A stretch of DNA of 64,000 bases from Prostheceraeus crozeri (taxonomy: Eukaryota; Platyhelminthes; Polycladida; Euryleptidae). The stretch lies in the NCBI GenBank assembly GCA_907163375.1, contig CAJQUW010006842.1, forward strand, positions 129,001-193,000, given 5' to 3'. Below are positions 48,501 to 53,281 of the stretch, piece by piece (position 1 is the stretch's first letter; each line of letters opens with the position of its first letter). The notes beneath the pieces are model-generated. The model was given only the letters and a program-made list of their open reading frames with translations, was not told the origin of the DNA and ran no database searches. Made by a program: the position numbers and the translations under genes.

Positions 48501-49849
48501 AGAACGAGACATTTGTAAAGAAAGAAAACTGCAATAATACATGAAAATACATTATTTGCGTTCAAATTTTAAATTGCTATTTCTAGCACTAAAATTAACG
48601 TAGAATATTGTACTTAGAACACCATACAACGTAGAAATACTTGAGAAAATGCTTGCATGAATATTTTAGTTGCAATGAACAATTTTCAAAGATTCAAACA
48701 ATAGGCATAGATTCATAAAAATTCAAATGAAATGAAAAAAATTGAAATTTCACAAAAAATGAAATTTAAATTTTTGGTATGAAGGTCTATAGTTTTCATA
48801 AAGTTTTATTCTGCAGAACGTAGAAAGTTTGAGGGGCGGCACTTTGTCCCCCCCTGCGGTTCTGCGACGCTAAAAATCGCCCGTCCTGATAGGGCCAAGT
48901 CCCAAATGAGCGCTAGAAATATTACTGAACCTGAGTACGACTAAGAGATGAGTCTCAAAATGTAGTACTCTTAGTGCGAAAAATGTCAGTGTTCATTTTA
49001 AAACTGTTTGGGTTCGAAGGCACAGTACTTAAATCGTACTCATTTGCTGAGTTGCATGCGATAAAACACAGTCGGAGCTGATGTAAAACATTGACAGGAC
49101 TTGAAACACAGTCGGAGAAAGTGGCAGACGTTGGCAGGACTCAAAGCACAGTCGGTGAGAATGGCAAACGTTGACAATAGATAGAATTATATCTCAGAGA
49201 ATCATCGAGCAGTGAATGATACGATGACAAAGCGCTGTGAATTTAAGTGTGAAGTGATGTTGCGATAGTGCAGTGACGCCGCTTCATGCACTGCTGTTGC
49301 CCTCCCTATAACTGAGTCAGAATTTCACGATTGTTTGTCTTTCCCTATTTCATAACATTAGTACTCAAGTAGAACTTGAGATGCATTTTAGTACTCTTTC
49401 ATTTAGTACTCAGATTGGAACTTGAATAGGACTTTATGAGCGACAACAAATAACCTGAGGCAGACGCATGGTCAGACTTACCCGAGATCTCTTGCAGCAA
49501 ATCAATCTTCAAATCTTTTATAAAGGATTTGATATTTTCGAATCTCCTTCCAATTGCACTTGAGATTGCTTTGACAAACTTCTTAGTTGCGTTCTTTTGC
49601 CTCTGTAATTCATCAAATATCATGAGTGTAGCTTTCCGTTGTCTGTCAGCTTCAACTCTCATTTCCTTCATCAAATTTCGCAAAATGTTTTCACACTTTC
49701 CTTCGTTTGAATTTGAAATCGACATGCTTATTGTTTCTGTAAGATTTTCGGTTGGTGCATCTCGCTCTTGTATGAGAATCTCAGAAGACTTGCACGAGAT
49801 CACTGCTATTGTCAATACAACAACCACAAAGCTTGAATACAGTGACATT
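18070..49849 (-). CDS. Predicted secreted TSP1-repeat protein, four coding exons
   Basis: Exons 49849-49482, 39839-39684, 26474-26319 and 18500-18070 are all joined in phase 1. Coding lengths 367, 156, 156 and 431 sum to 1110, exactly 370 codons including TGA. The 369-residue product has a signal peptide, a charged helical segment with N-glycosylation sites, two TSP1 domains and a novel C-terminal domain. TSP1 repeats typically mediate extracellular adhesion or matrix binding, so I infer a cell-surface-shed or matrix role. Introns of about 10, 13 and 8 kb hold the Penelope-like insertion, a hAT element, LINE pieces and a nested C-type lectin gene. A TTTTCAG acceptor one base before the ATG implies an upstream 5' UTR exon. 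Transcript proof is lacking. Confidence 0.75.
18560..18800 (-). repeat. tRNA-like short repeat with hammerhead module, copy 1
   Basis: On the minus strand: a leader shared with 32.74 kb (TCACGCTCTCAACAGAT), an A-box-like GTGGTTAGAAGGT, a B box GGTTCGAACC, and directly after it a hammerhead-like module, then a tail. Aligned with 32740-32960 over its full length. This is a SINE-like layout (Pol III boxes in the right order and spacing) with the ribozyme placed as in the SINE-like Sm-alpha repeats of schistosomes. Confidence 0.75.
18591..18634 (-). ncRNA. Candidate hammerhead ribozyme in short repeat, copy 1
   Basis: Minus strand: CTGATGA (complement of 18620-18626), stem II GGC/GCC with a 7-base loop, GAAA (complement of 18603-18606), a one-pair stem III C-AT-G, then UC giving the GTC cleavage triplet at 18599-18597. 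Stem I pairs CACGA before the core with TTGTG after it (one G-U). Every conserved core position of a minimal type I hammerhead is present. Activity is untested. Confidence 0.7.
18838..19324. repeat. Inverted pair of a dispersed repeat (third copy at 50004-50080)
   Basis: 18838-18999 (plus) starts GAGGCCGAAAGTGAGAC and contains ACTACGAATTCGTGCGTCTG. 19172-19324 is its reverse complement with scattered changes (both reach AACACATGTTAATCCA and CTGCAGTTTTTGGC-like blocks). A shorter third copy lies at 50004-50080. Two open frames share PTTNS.VCRVLV because of this repeat and are not genes. Confidence 0.7.
21228..21239. repeat. Left target-site duplication of the Penelope-like insertion
   Basis: AATTCTATTAAT here is repeated exactly at 24944-24955, directly outside the right end of the insertion. 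Confidence 0.8.
21238..22311 (-). repeat. Left arm of the Penelope inverted repeat
   Basis: It carries the 3' third of the element on the minus strand: end of the RT, the GIY-YIG domain and the 3' non-coding end with the hammerhead motif. Its reverse complement matches 23839-24914. In the coding part I found a single residue difference (ETKFSKN against ETKLSKN). Confidence 0.9.
21323..21366 (-). ncRNA. Candidate hammerhead ribozyme in left Penelope arm
   Basis: On the minus strand, ACCCC pairs with GGGGT as stem I. The core CTGAGGA (complement of 21359-21353) is followed by stem II GAGCG/CGCTC with a two-base loop, GAAA (complement of 21339-21336), minimal stem III C-GC-G and UA, giving a GUA cleavage triplet. 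One extra A lies between CTGAGGA and stem II. Short-stem-III hammerheads are known from Penelope-like elements. Confidence 0.65.
21437..23122 (-). CDS. Penelope-like reverse transcriptase with GIY-YIG endonuclease
   Basis: This 561-residue frame holds the Penelope-type reverse transcriptase (VPTDKTNR, the counterpart of the ADKG box; LRPIASCINNPTEKVDWLLS; SLDVKNLYPSIP with a catalytic Asp; GCPMGAHFSPPFA; YIDD at about residues 258-261) and a C-terminal GIY-YIG nuclease (VYKFTCHHCKDFYIGQTSRP, Tyr of YIG near 479, then FNEHKRA). Cysteine/histidine pairs (ESCLVC, HHC, EHCLKC) fit the zinc-finger-like linker of the family. The protein would nick the target and copy its own RNA. The N-terminal part sits one base out of frame upstream (see 23161-23838). 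The domain set is full length, so the copy is close to intact. Confidence 0.92.
   Translation of the reverse strand: MVPTDKTNRLQVIERETLTKSTEEILNDENTYKKLKKSSVAKLETQANVIIRSVCKNNLKKQEIEKLLSCGTEPATFRTTLKDHKMANNGVYPLRPIASCINNPTEKVDWLLSKIVSQLMTLVPSHITNTENLIERLNSNNFPITENSTFISLDVKNLYPSIPIMDAIVAVIEFTKENWNKINNFGIDLESIEKMLKFVCFNYEIEYNGKNYLQIKGCPMGAHFSPPFAVLFMHSIESKALQLLKSQHNISPSIYARYIDDVIMGPFDKDFDFDVILRTFNGIDENIEFTLEVPKNLTLNFLDISITVKEGSMNYKWFEKEIHSGISLRSDSYVPNHIKNNYVNNSINYVKRRCSNEADCKVAFNKLETKFSKNGFSMKRKHKKNSKRCKEIRKNSTYLKLGFVNDKTDRDIRKLIKKYELPINLVSSPNKTLYNALKFKQKVEKHESCLVCESLPNKIKCTDRFLVYKFTCHHCKDFYIGQTSRPFKHRFNEHKRAVDKGNVDSSAMAEHCLKCRPKRLTDFDLEILDKCKDALDTRLTEARYIKQLIPKINRRKELTIF
23161..23838 (-). pseudogene. 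N-terminal part of the Penelope-like protein (frameshifted)
   Basis: The frame contains LNKLLEKGPKFRVP, the characteristic N-terminal motif of Penelope-like proteins, and a glutamine-rich end. It stops at 23163-23161, while the RT frame, one base away, reads ANSKDVIVSRKFLEQND across the junction, so one frameshift lies near 23165-23185, in A-rich sequence. The open frame runs upstream to 23949 only because it reads antisense through the inverted copy. The natural N-terminus is probably lost at the junction near 23838. Confidence 0.8.
23933..24715 (+). pseudogene. Truncated Penelope RT/GIY-YIG copy, plus strand
   Basis: The 260-residue frame equals the C-terminal 260 residues of the minus-strand protein, from DISITVKEGSMNYKW to RRKELTIF, with one residue changed. 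It holds the whole GIY-YIG domain (FYIGQTSRP) but no RT active site. The GIY-YIG part alone could be expressed only if a promoter existed; none is evident. Confidence 0.9.
24787..24829 (+). ncRNA. Candidate hammerhead ribozyme in right Penelope arm
   Basis: Same motif as in the left arm, in plus orientation: CTGAGGA 24793-24799, stem II GAGCG-AA-CGCTC, GAAA 24813-24816, C-GC-G, UA (24821-24822), then GGGGT pairing back to ACCCC. The two copies sit at opposite outer ends of the insertion and point outward. Confidence 0.65.
24944..24955. repeat. Right target-site duplication of the Penelope-like insertion
   Basis: Exact second copy of AATTCTATTAAT (see 21228-21239). Confidence 0.8.
26182..26240 (+). 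ncRNA. Degenerate hammerhead-like motif
   Basis: CCA-CTGATGA is followed by a stem ATACC-AC-GGTAT, then GAAA-CCGG-A and TGG, which pairs back to CCA. The arrangement equals that at 42.95 kb except that the U of the cleavage triplet is missing, so it is probably inactive. It may mark the end of a decayed Penelope-type repeat covering part of 25.8-26.24 kb. Confidence 0.35.
26319..26474 (-). CDS. TSP1 exon 2 of the TSP1 gene
   Basis: A 156-base phase 1-1 exon with acceptor TTTCTCTTCAG and donor GTAAGA. It encodes EWSEWSNWSKCSTSCDYGNR and continues with RKC, KCLGC, SC and DC. The WxxWxxW ladder and CSxxC are the hallmark of thrombospondin type 1 repeats. There are seven cysteines: six of the TSP1 pattern plus one extra in KCLGC, which may be unpaired. 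Same length and phase as the exon at 39.7 kb, about 60% identical in protein, so one arose by exon duplication. Confidence 0.88.
26667..26870. repeat. Inverted duplication of a coding-like 62-bp segment
   Basis: 26667-26733 (plus, GCAGTGTGCCAGTTCGACTG...) and 26808-26870 (minus, GCAGAGTGTCAGTTCACCTG...) match over about 62 bases, with about 75 bases between. Both translate to a CQF...ENRKMSSDLN-like peptide (WTKNRKMSSDLNN against CAENRKMSSDLND). The minus copy lies at the end of an open frame 27022-26756. Confidence 0.55.
27543..28031. repeat. Perfect 42-base direct repeat, about 450 bases apart
   Basis: CAATCCCGCATAGGTGTGTG and the next 22 bases occur at 27543-27585 and again at 27990-28031 with no change. 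No element ends are visible at the borders. Possibly a recent local duplication or template switch. Confidence 0.75.
28317..28888 (+). repeat. Dispersed repeat, copy 1 (inverted relative to 50607-51168)
   Basis: The whole segment matches the reverse complement of 50607-51168. Shared blocks include TTTCTGCAGGTGAAGAAACA, GGTGAACTT-like, ATTAATAGGAAGAATCCTTT and CATCTGC. Small indels separate blocks. No protein is encoded, so it is a non-autonomous element or a piece of a larger one. Confidence 0.8.
28998..29600 (-). pseudogene. LINE reverse transcriptase C-terminal fragment
   Basis: From 29495 the frame reads MKFLGVLFQSNLKWDQHVTQ, then IYLLKKLRRM and SVLEYNSPVLLGMS, ending at 28998. This is the thumb and C-terminal region of a CR1/L2-like LINE protein. 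Upstream bases to about 29600 continue in broken frames (NHKKTKI-like). The rest of the element is absent, as in a 5'-truncated LINE copy. Confidence 0.78.
31485..32270 (-). CDS. Secreted PAN plus C-type lectin protein, single exon
   Basis: A 261-residue intact frame from ATG 32270 to TAA 31485. Residues 1-19 (MMPLRTLLVLIATLAIATC) are a signal peptide. Residues about 40-105 have the spaced cysteines of a PAN/apple-like module (CATSCQSLQDTCLSMTFDP...CMLFSRAC). Residues about 125-258 form a C-type lectin domain (NRETCGKHGMYLISPESKNE, CKLQDG, then WDDIGCGTPRHPLCE). The WND-type calcium motif appears as WDD, and EPN/QPD is not evident (YDEPVG is the nearest), so sugar specificity is uncertain. 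It would act outside the cell, plausibly in recognition or immunity. It is nested, same strand, in an intron of the TSP1 gene. No introns and intact frame could mean retrocopy origin. Confidence 0.85.
   Translation of the reverse strand: MMPLRTLLVLIATLAIATCQQISQSYFSNVDPVYFKLGKSVKCSAAVISSTTADSKLDCATSCQSLQDTCLSMTFDPQTSRCMLFSRACIATSPAHRQSLMVRRMNLTGILKWRFQRKLFLMITTQTGTYEQNRETCGKHGMYLISPESKNENDFILNTIVATLPEKYMMIIGPGSGTRYQVAMFYLGMKDSPNNHCKLQDGITKCPFVGYRYDEPVGAAHECLVYMRKSRYTVSSSYDDYGWDDIGCGTPRHPLCETRNV
32271..32739. other. Upstream flank of the C-type lectin gene
   Basis: It probably contains its promoter and 5' UTR, but I cannot point to a clear TATA box or start site. Confidence 0.35.
32740..32960 (+). 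repeat. tRNA-like short repeat with hammerhead module, copy 2
   Basis: Plus-strand copy of the repeat at 18.56-18.80 kb. TCACGCTCTCAACAGATTG leads to A-box-like GTGGTTAGAGGGT and B box GGTTCGAACCT, then the hammerhead module and a tail GCCTACATCTATTGATGTTC. Upstream alignment starts near GCAATCCGCCCTCCACGTGC. Confidence 0.75.
32887..32929 (+). ncRNA. Candidate hammerhead, copy 2 (core base changed)
   Basis: Stem I CCACGA/TCGTGG is a perfect six pairs, GAAA and C-AT-G-UC are intact, but the core reads AATGATGA instead of CTGATGA and stem II is altered. Conserved stem I with changed sequence relative to copy 1 suggests base pairing was kept, though the core mutation should abolish cleavage. 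Confidence 0.5.
34178..34449. repeat. Nested hairpins (foldback repeat)
   Basis: AAGTATACCAGATTATTA near 34178 pairs with TAATAATCTGGCATACTT near 34306. Next to it GAGGATGGCTATACGATTCT (34334 on) pairs with AGAATCGCATAGCCATCCTC ending near 34446, with AAATTATTTGAT against ATCAAATAATT inside. Two adjacent stem-loops, MITE-like. No coding. Confidence 0.7.
35770..35838. repeat. Palindromic AATCGG cluster
   Basis: GCCCGATTAATCGGC, ACCGATTAATCAGTAATCGG and CCGATTATC recur within 70 bases. A related inverted patch (TAATCGGCCGATTA) lies at 34075-34105. These may be the two ends of a DNA transposon of about 1.8 kb, but I find no clean target duplication. Confidence 0.45.
36215..36952. mobile_element. 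Non-autonomous hAT element with perfect 8-bp duplication
   Basis: The ends are CAGGGATGTGGAGTTGGAGT and, inverted, GGACTCCGCATCCCTG. Next to the ends, GGAGTCGGAGTC-type repeats face each other on both sides. CTATGTAC directly flanks both ends (36207-36214 and 36953-36960). TIR start CAGGGATG and an 8-bp duplication are the hAT signature. No transposase inside. Confidence 0.9.
37890..38440. repeat. Four-unit repeat, two direct and two inverted copies
   Basis: The unit AGCCCTTTTCGAGAAAATTG followed by CAAAATGGCGGACA occurs at 37890 and 38049 in plus and at about 38221-38284 and 38380-38440 in minus orientation. ACCCGCTCTTTTCA near 38168 also pairs with TGAAAAGAGCGGGT near 38311. The block is a large imperfect palindrome centred near 38200-38240. 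AAAATGGCGG resembles a YY1-type site. No coding. Confidence 0.75.
39684..39839 (-). CDS. TSP1 exon 1 of the TSP1 gene
   Basis: A 156-base phase 1-1 exon. The acceptor has a pure pyrimidine tract (TCTCTCTCTCTCTTCAG, the complement of a GA microsatellite); the donor is GTAAAA. It encodes KWSKWSPWSKCSTSCDYGRR then NC, KC, SC and DC, six cysteines in TSP1 order, with tryptophans suited to C-mannosylation. Microsatellite length in the acceptor could affect splicing. Confidence 0.88.
40538..40806 (+). repeat. Dispersed repeat, copy 2 (pair with 6394-6685)
   Basis: See 6394-6685. This copy lacks about 20 bases near the middle and carries GCAAGTAAATTGATTACTGA in place of the other copy's GTAAGCAAATTGATAGCTG. 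Confidence 0.75.
40876..41734. repeat. 213-bp direct repeat split by a MITE
   Basis: Copy 1 (40876-41088) and copy 2 (41522-41734) are equal in length and differ at about ten positions by my count. Each starts TAGTAGCAACTCAGC and ends GGGAGAGGTAACATA. The MITE fills the space between exactly, its TA duplication being the last two bases of copy 1 and first two of copy 2. It could be a tandem dimer with a MITE at the junction, or a small LTR-like (TRIM-like) element. Confidence 0.8.
41089..41521. mobile_element. MITE with CACTGTAAAC ends and TA duplication
   Basis: Left end CACTGTAAACCGTTGACTGA, right end (inverted) CACTGTAAACCGTAGACTGA, each followed by a CAATTATCCTACAAAAT-like block. TA flanks both ends. 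433 bases, no transposase. Similar ends occur at 42314, 53025 and 56819. Confidence 0.85.
41930..42140 (+). repeat. Dispersed repeat shared with 57355-57575
   Basis: Shared blocks include GAATCATAAAAT, CCGATGAAAAT, TGAAATTTCAGCCAA, AATTTCCGCTTAACTA and CTTTTGATATCCA, in the same order and strand. No coding. At 57.4 kb the repeat lies inside a 4.9-kb inverted-repeat element, so this may be a relic of that family. Confidence 0.7.
42314..42420. repeat. Single MITE end of the CACTGTAAAC type
   Basis: TA-CACTGTAAACTATAAGC starts here, followed by paired CAGCCA/TGGCTG words. I find no matching right end nearby, so it is probably truncated. Confidence 0.45.
42735..42822 (+). pseudogene. Duplicate of part of the hAT transposase remnant
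   Basis: GAGCCAAAGCAGCCTCGCAT and the next 45 bases repeat at about 43478-43541 with few changes (frame: SEPKQPRIRKIPGKLLH). This suggests two degraded copies of one hAT-type transposase piece. Confidence 0.6.
42944..43006 (-). ncRNA. Candidate hammerhead ribozyme with long stem-loop II
   Basis: Minus strand: stem I TCTC/GAGA, CTGATGA (complement of 43000-42994), stem II ATTGG/CCAAT with a loop of about 20 bases, GAAA (complement of 42959-42956), C-CG-G, then UA as cleavage triplet GUA. All core positions are present. I see no tRNA-like boxes nearby. Confidence 0.55.
43340..44402 (+). pseudogene. hAT-type transposase remnant
   Basis: In broken plus-strand frames: SISRSLKTAELTVKTLEKKM-like, PKQPRIRKIPGKLL, then TYFEAIDTSINEVKRRFDQR, and at the end SSNSTAERSFSTLQRLKNWL (44208 on). 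The last is the C-terminal dimerisation region of hAT transposases, where SxxERxFSxL is diagnostic. Several stops and shifts separate the parts, so it is dead. It resembles the ZMYM/hAT-like group, but clade is uncertain. It is not obviously the source of the hAT MITE at 36.2 kb. Confidence 0.75.
46009..46938. other. Non-transposase interior of the mariner element
   Basis: No known protein. CTTTTCAGTCC(T)TGGTCA repeats near 46130-46170. Open frames here have no family motif. It replaces the expected C-terminal half of the transposase. Confidence 0.45.
46939..47565 (-). pseudogene. Tc1/mariner-like transposase, N-terminal half, broken
   Basis: From ATG 47565: MPQLSDFQREAIDR, then in shifting frames FKSEHSTWGYKNALMF, KQEVDDAACKRRRGSGTSTK, SRILKKSSLKCYRKTRCHTL and WFSDGASFHLKAPLSSQNER. 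The first parts are helix-turn-helix DNA-binding regions; WFSDGASFHL corresponds to the block with the first catalytic Asp (FSDE.xFxL in relatives). The second and third Asp regions are missing. Frameshifts lie near 47245 and between 47464 and 47540. Confidence 0.78.
49064..49176. repeat. Three-unit tandem repeat
   Basis: AAACACAGTCGGAG begins three units of roughly 35-45 bases, each containing GGCAGACGTTGGCAGGACT or a variant. No coding. Confidence 0.65.
49482..49849 (-). CDS. First coding exon of the TSP1 gene: signal peptide and helix
   Basis: Acceptor TTATTCATTTTCAG is followed by A and ATG (49848-49846). It encodes MSLYSSFVVVVLTIAVISC, a clear signal peptide, then a segment with NLT and NAT glycosylation sites and a long charged helix (NLMKEMRVEADRQRKATLMI...FIKDLKIDLLQEI). 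Donor GG|GTAAGT leaves phase 1, matching the TSP1 exons. An in-frame upstream ATG at 49899 lies in the intron and is not the start. Confidence 0.78.
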
Positions 49850-50606
49850 CTGAAAATGAATAAGTTGGTATAGAAATAGTAGTAAAAAAGATTTTTCAAA
49901 AAGTTGATTCATAGAGATGTCCTAGGCTCTAAAGTACTGGAGAGGACATGCATATTGAAAAAAGCATCAGTAGTCCAGCAGTCTGAATGAGCATACAAGG
50001 AATTAGGCCGAACTGAGACTTCCACAGAATGATGACACCTTATGGCCACTGCGAATCTGAGCTGTGCGTCTGCCGAAGCAACAAGATGACCAAATTAGTA
50101 AAAGCTGACGCCACTTGTCTCCGGTCGCATCTCCATCTTGTTTCCTCAAAGCTAGGTTTTACAACTTGCGCTTGCGATTAGAATGCTTTAATGAATAACC
50201 GAATAATTACCTTATAATCGCATAATTAGATTTCAAGGTATTTTGAATGGTTATTTTTGAAGGAAAAGCCTCCACTTTCATAAGCGCATGCTGTATTCAA
50301 TGAACCAATCAATATTATCAGTCTATCAACCCGCTCCCCGCTGGTGGAGAAACGTTTTTCGCCCCCCCCCTAGGAGAAATTTTTGAATATCATCTAAACC
50401 AACTAAGCTATGGCTACCAGATTTCTAGTAGCTTACTTTCTACGTATTATACAACTTTTGACTGAAGGATAATAAGTTTGGCACTATTCTTTCAAAGTGA
50501 GAGCTATTTTAAAATGTGAATGTTTGGAATATTTTGGCTGACTTCGGTACATATTCACTACTAATGTACGTGTATATTGCGGTATTCTTCATGAAATAAG
50601 TTGAGA
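49850..50606. other. Upstream of the first coding exon; contains a small dispersed repeat
   Basis: A 5' UTR exon and promoter are expected further upstream on the minus strand but not located. 50004-50080 is the third copy of the repeat at 18.84 kb. A C run (nine Cs near 50366) is a possible assembly weak point. Confidence 0.4.
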
Positions 50607-51168
50607 TTACATAAAGGATTCTTCCTATTAATATAGAGATATTCACAGATGCGAAATCTTTGATTTGAAATTATCTGCTTCTTATGTATACATGTTTGAA
50701 ATTTGAAATTCAAATATAATTTTACATTATTTGTGTACTTTTTATATCTGCATCTTATCAACAATTATTGAAATTTTTCAGAATCATATTATTTTTTTCA
50801 GCCTCAGTGTCTCGATAAAAGTCACCGAATTTGGCTGTTTCTTCACCTGCAGAAACTAAATACTAAAATGTGCAATTTTACTGCTATTTGAGTTGAACTA
50901 AAAGTTTGAATTATTTGACCGTTGACCTCATCTAATACAATGACGCAATCTCAAAGCGATTAATAATCATCGTTTTATTGACCACCTTGACCAGAGCTTT
51001 TGATTAGTGAATGGTCTATTAGTTTTTGCTGTCATTTTCCATTTCAAATAGTGATGTAATGGAAATTTGTTAAGAATTGGCGGTTTTTGACCTTTGATCT
51101 TCAACTCAGCCCAGGGATGACCTTGAAGATTAAACTGATGATGTTTTTCTGAATCCCCTTTCAGTGCC
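50607..51168 (-). repeat. Dispersed repeat, copy 2 (inverted relative to 28317-28888)
   Basis: Reverse complement of 28317-28888 with indels. See that entry. Confidence 0.8.
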
Positions 51169-51705
51169 TATTCGAAAGATTTTTCATAAACGCATGCTGT
51201 ATTCCATGCACACATAGGTGTAAATTCGTGTTTGATCATGTGGTATGGCATCGTAGACAGTAATCAGCATGTTGAGGGCATTGCATTTGAACGGTCATAC
51301 TTTTCCCCGTTCGTTCGATCTTCCATCGTTCGAGCTATCAACCCCCACTCCAACAATATATTTGTGCTTGTACATCTTTTGAAACTGAACAACAAGGTGC
51401 GACTCCTGTAGCAATCTATCTAAATATTCCTTGACCAGCCTCAGCCTGAATTTATTAAATGCATGGACTACTAGAAAGCTATCACCAATAGTTCATTCTA
51501 ATAGTCCATATGATTTGGGGTGTCAAAATTCCTTCGACAAGCACATGTATTGAATTTCTGTCAAATCCGTTCAATCAAGCAAAAAAAGCCGTTCGCTCCG
51601 ATCACCGCTCATCGACTTCTCAGACACACCGCCCGATAATTCGTTCATCAGAAAAATAAAAGAATATCGATTAATCGTTCGTTCAAATATCTAGGGGCCT
51701 ATGTA
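51169..51705. other. Unassigned spacer
   Basis: No gene or repeat is recognised before the mariner left end. Confidence 0.35.
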
Positions 51706-52753
51706 CCAGGTGAGTTAAAAGTCTTTGCCAACTGAGAAAGAACTTCCTAATTCAGTAAAAAACGCTTATGTCACATTCATTTGTAAACAGGACTTATGTC
51801 ACTACAAAAGTCAAAATTCTAAAAGTCTTCCATCATATTTCCATGCAAGCCCGGTATTGTTTTATAAAACAAGAAAGCTTCTTCTGAACAAATCCAATGG
51901 GATATTTTCAATTTCGGTCACAATTTTCTCTTTTAAATCAGATACTGAATGGAGTCTTGCTCCATCGACATAGACTTTTGAGCGCAGATATGACCACAGC
52001 CAACATAGGCAAGCACTCAATTCAAGTGATTTGGCAGGTCATTCAATTGGCCCTCTCCGGCCAATCCACTGATTCGACAAAAATTTATCCAAGATTTCTT
52101 TGGCGCTTCGGTGGTAATGGGGAGGCGCGCCGTCTTGTTGGTAGAGCACTTCGCGCCTTCTCGTGAAGAAAGGCACCACTTTTTCTGAGAGAATAGAATA
52201 ATATCGTTCACCAGTCATCGTTTCTGTGGATATATCAACGGCTACCACAACGTAGTAGCTGAGGCACACCCACGCTGTCAGACTTGCAGTTCGGCATCGA
52301 TTACAAATGCGTTTCACTGGATTCTCAGATCCACAGTAATGAACATTATGTTTATTCACATCACTGGCAAAATTGAATACACATTCGTCAGAAAAATTGG
52401 TTTTTTCTTCGAATTTCTTTCGAAAACTGGATCTCTTGCCAGCTTTGATATCATTTCTTCGCAAAATTGAGCTCCTCTGTTGCTGTCTCCATCGCTAAAA
52501 AAACTGTGAGTAAATGGGCTTGTACGGATGCAGTTTGTTGTTTTTCAAAATTCGACATACTGACGTTTGAGAAACGTTTGCCCCTTCAGATAACCATCGA
52601 GTAGAGGTAGAGGGGTTCATGAAGTCGATGGCTTACTAGGAGCATAGAAAGAAGCTTACATAGAAAGTGCTTGCTAGTTTTCACTTCAATATGTTGTCAA
52701 TATCTTCTTAATCAATAGGTTGTTGAATTGGCAAAGTCTTTTGACTCACCCAG
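51706..52753 (-). mobile_element. Mariner-type element with short inverted repeats
   Basis: Left end CCAGGTGAGTTAAAAGTCTT, right end (inverted) CTGGGTGAGTCAAAAGACTT, both continuing TTGCCAA. TA flanks each side (51704-51705, 52754-52755). About 1.05 kb with one transposase on the minus strand, a typical compact mariner size. Confidence 0.9.
51811..52620 (-). pseudogene. Mariner-type transposase, 5'-truncated and inactivated
   Basis: MNPSTSTRWLSEGANVSQTS and CRILKNNKLHPYKPIYSQFF give the second helix-turn-helix. A stop near 52497 is followed by FSDECVFNFASDVN (first Asp), VLYQQDGAPPHYHRSAKEIL (second Asp), then WIGRRGPIE and TGA at 52041-52039 where Trp is expected. The same frame continues PAKSLELSACLCWLWSYL...VYVDGA...DLKEKIVTEIENIP to TGA at 51813-51811. 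The third catalytic motif, SPDLTP in relatives, reads SLELSA, so Asp is changed to Glu and Pro is lost. The first DNA-binding helix is missing. Not functional. Confidence 0.88.
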
Positions 52754-53024
52754 TATGCTATCTCGCGAATTTCATGTGATTCAGAGCAACACATTAGGAG
52801 ATATGGAGGCACCGAGGTGCCACTTTCCTTCGGTGTGGGTAAGATAATCTAAGCTAAGCGATCTACACTTTCCATTATCAACAAGTTACTCCGATATCTG
52901 TCATTAGAGAAGACAGTGAAGTCAAATTACCCAATTTCTGAAGTCACGCTAGAGAATCTATCCCATCTGCAATGATCTAAAGCACGTGCAAGATACCAGA
53001 GCCTAAAATTAGTTCAAAATGTAC

Positions 53025-53281
53025 ACTGCAAGCTGCTAACGCAAATATCCGTTAAAATTAACAATTAAAATTGGGTCTAACTATTTTTTACAGTCTTAAC
53101 TCTGAATATCCTTGCAAACAGACGCCATTTTATCTGATAGCAGATTTTAAGTGCTACGCCATCAATGATCGAATTGTAGCGTCACCACTTTTTGCAGATA
53201 TTTGGGGTAGCTGTTGTAAAGCTTTTTCTGTTTAGTTTAACGGCTATTTTAGCTGTATTTAACGGCGTACAATTTACAGTG
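53025..53281. mobile_element. Small MITE with imperfect CACTG ends
   Basis: Left end CACTGCAAGCTGC, right end (inverted) CACTGTAAATTGTACG. Inside, ATATCCGTTAAAATTAAC mirrors ATAGCCGTTAAACTAAAC. TA precedes the left end; AC follows the right end instead of TA. An old member of the CACTG group. Confidence 0.6.

Larger units (their letters stand above)
39840..49481 (-). other. First coding intron of the TSP1 gene
   Basis: Donor GTAAGT at 49481, acceptor TCTTCAG ending at 39840. It hosts the dispersed repeat at 40.5 kb, direct repeat plus MITE at 41 kb, hAT transposase remnant, a hammerhead-like motif and a mariner element. 44403-45816 and 47890-49063 show no gene. Confidence 0.65.
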
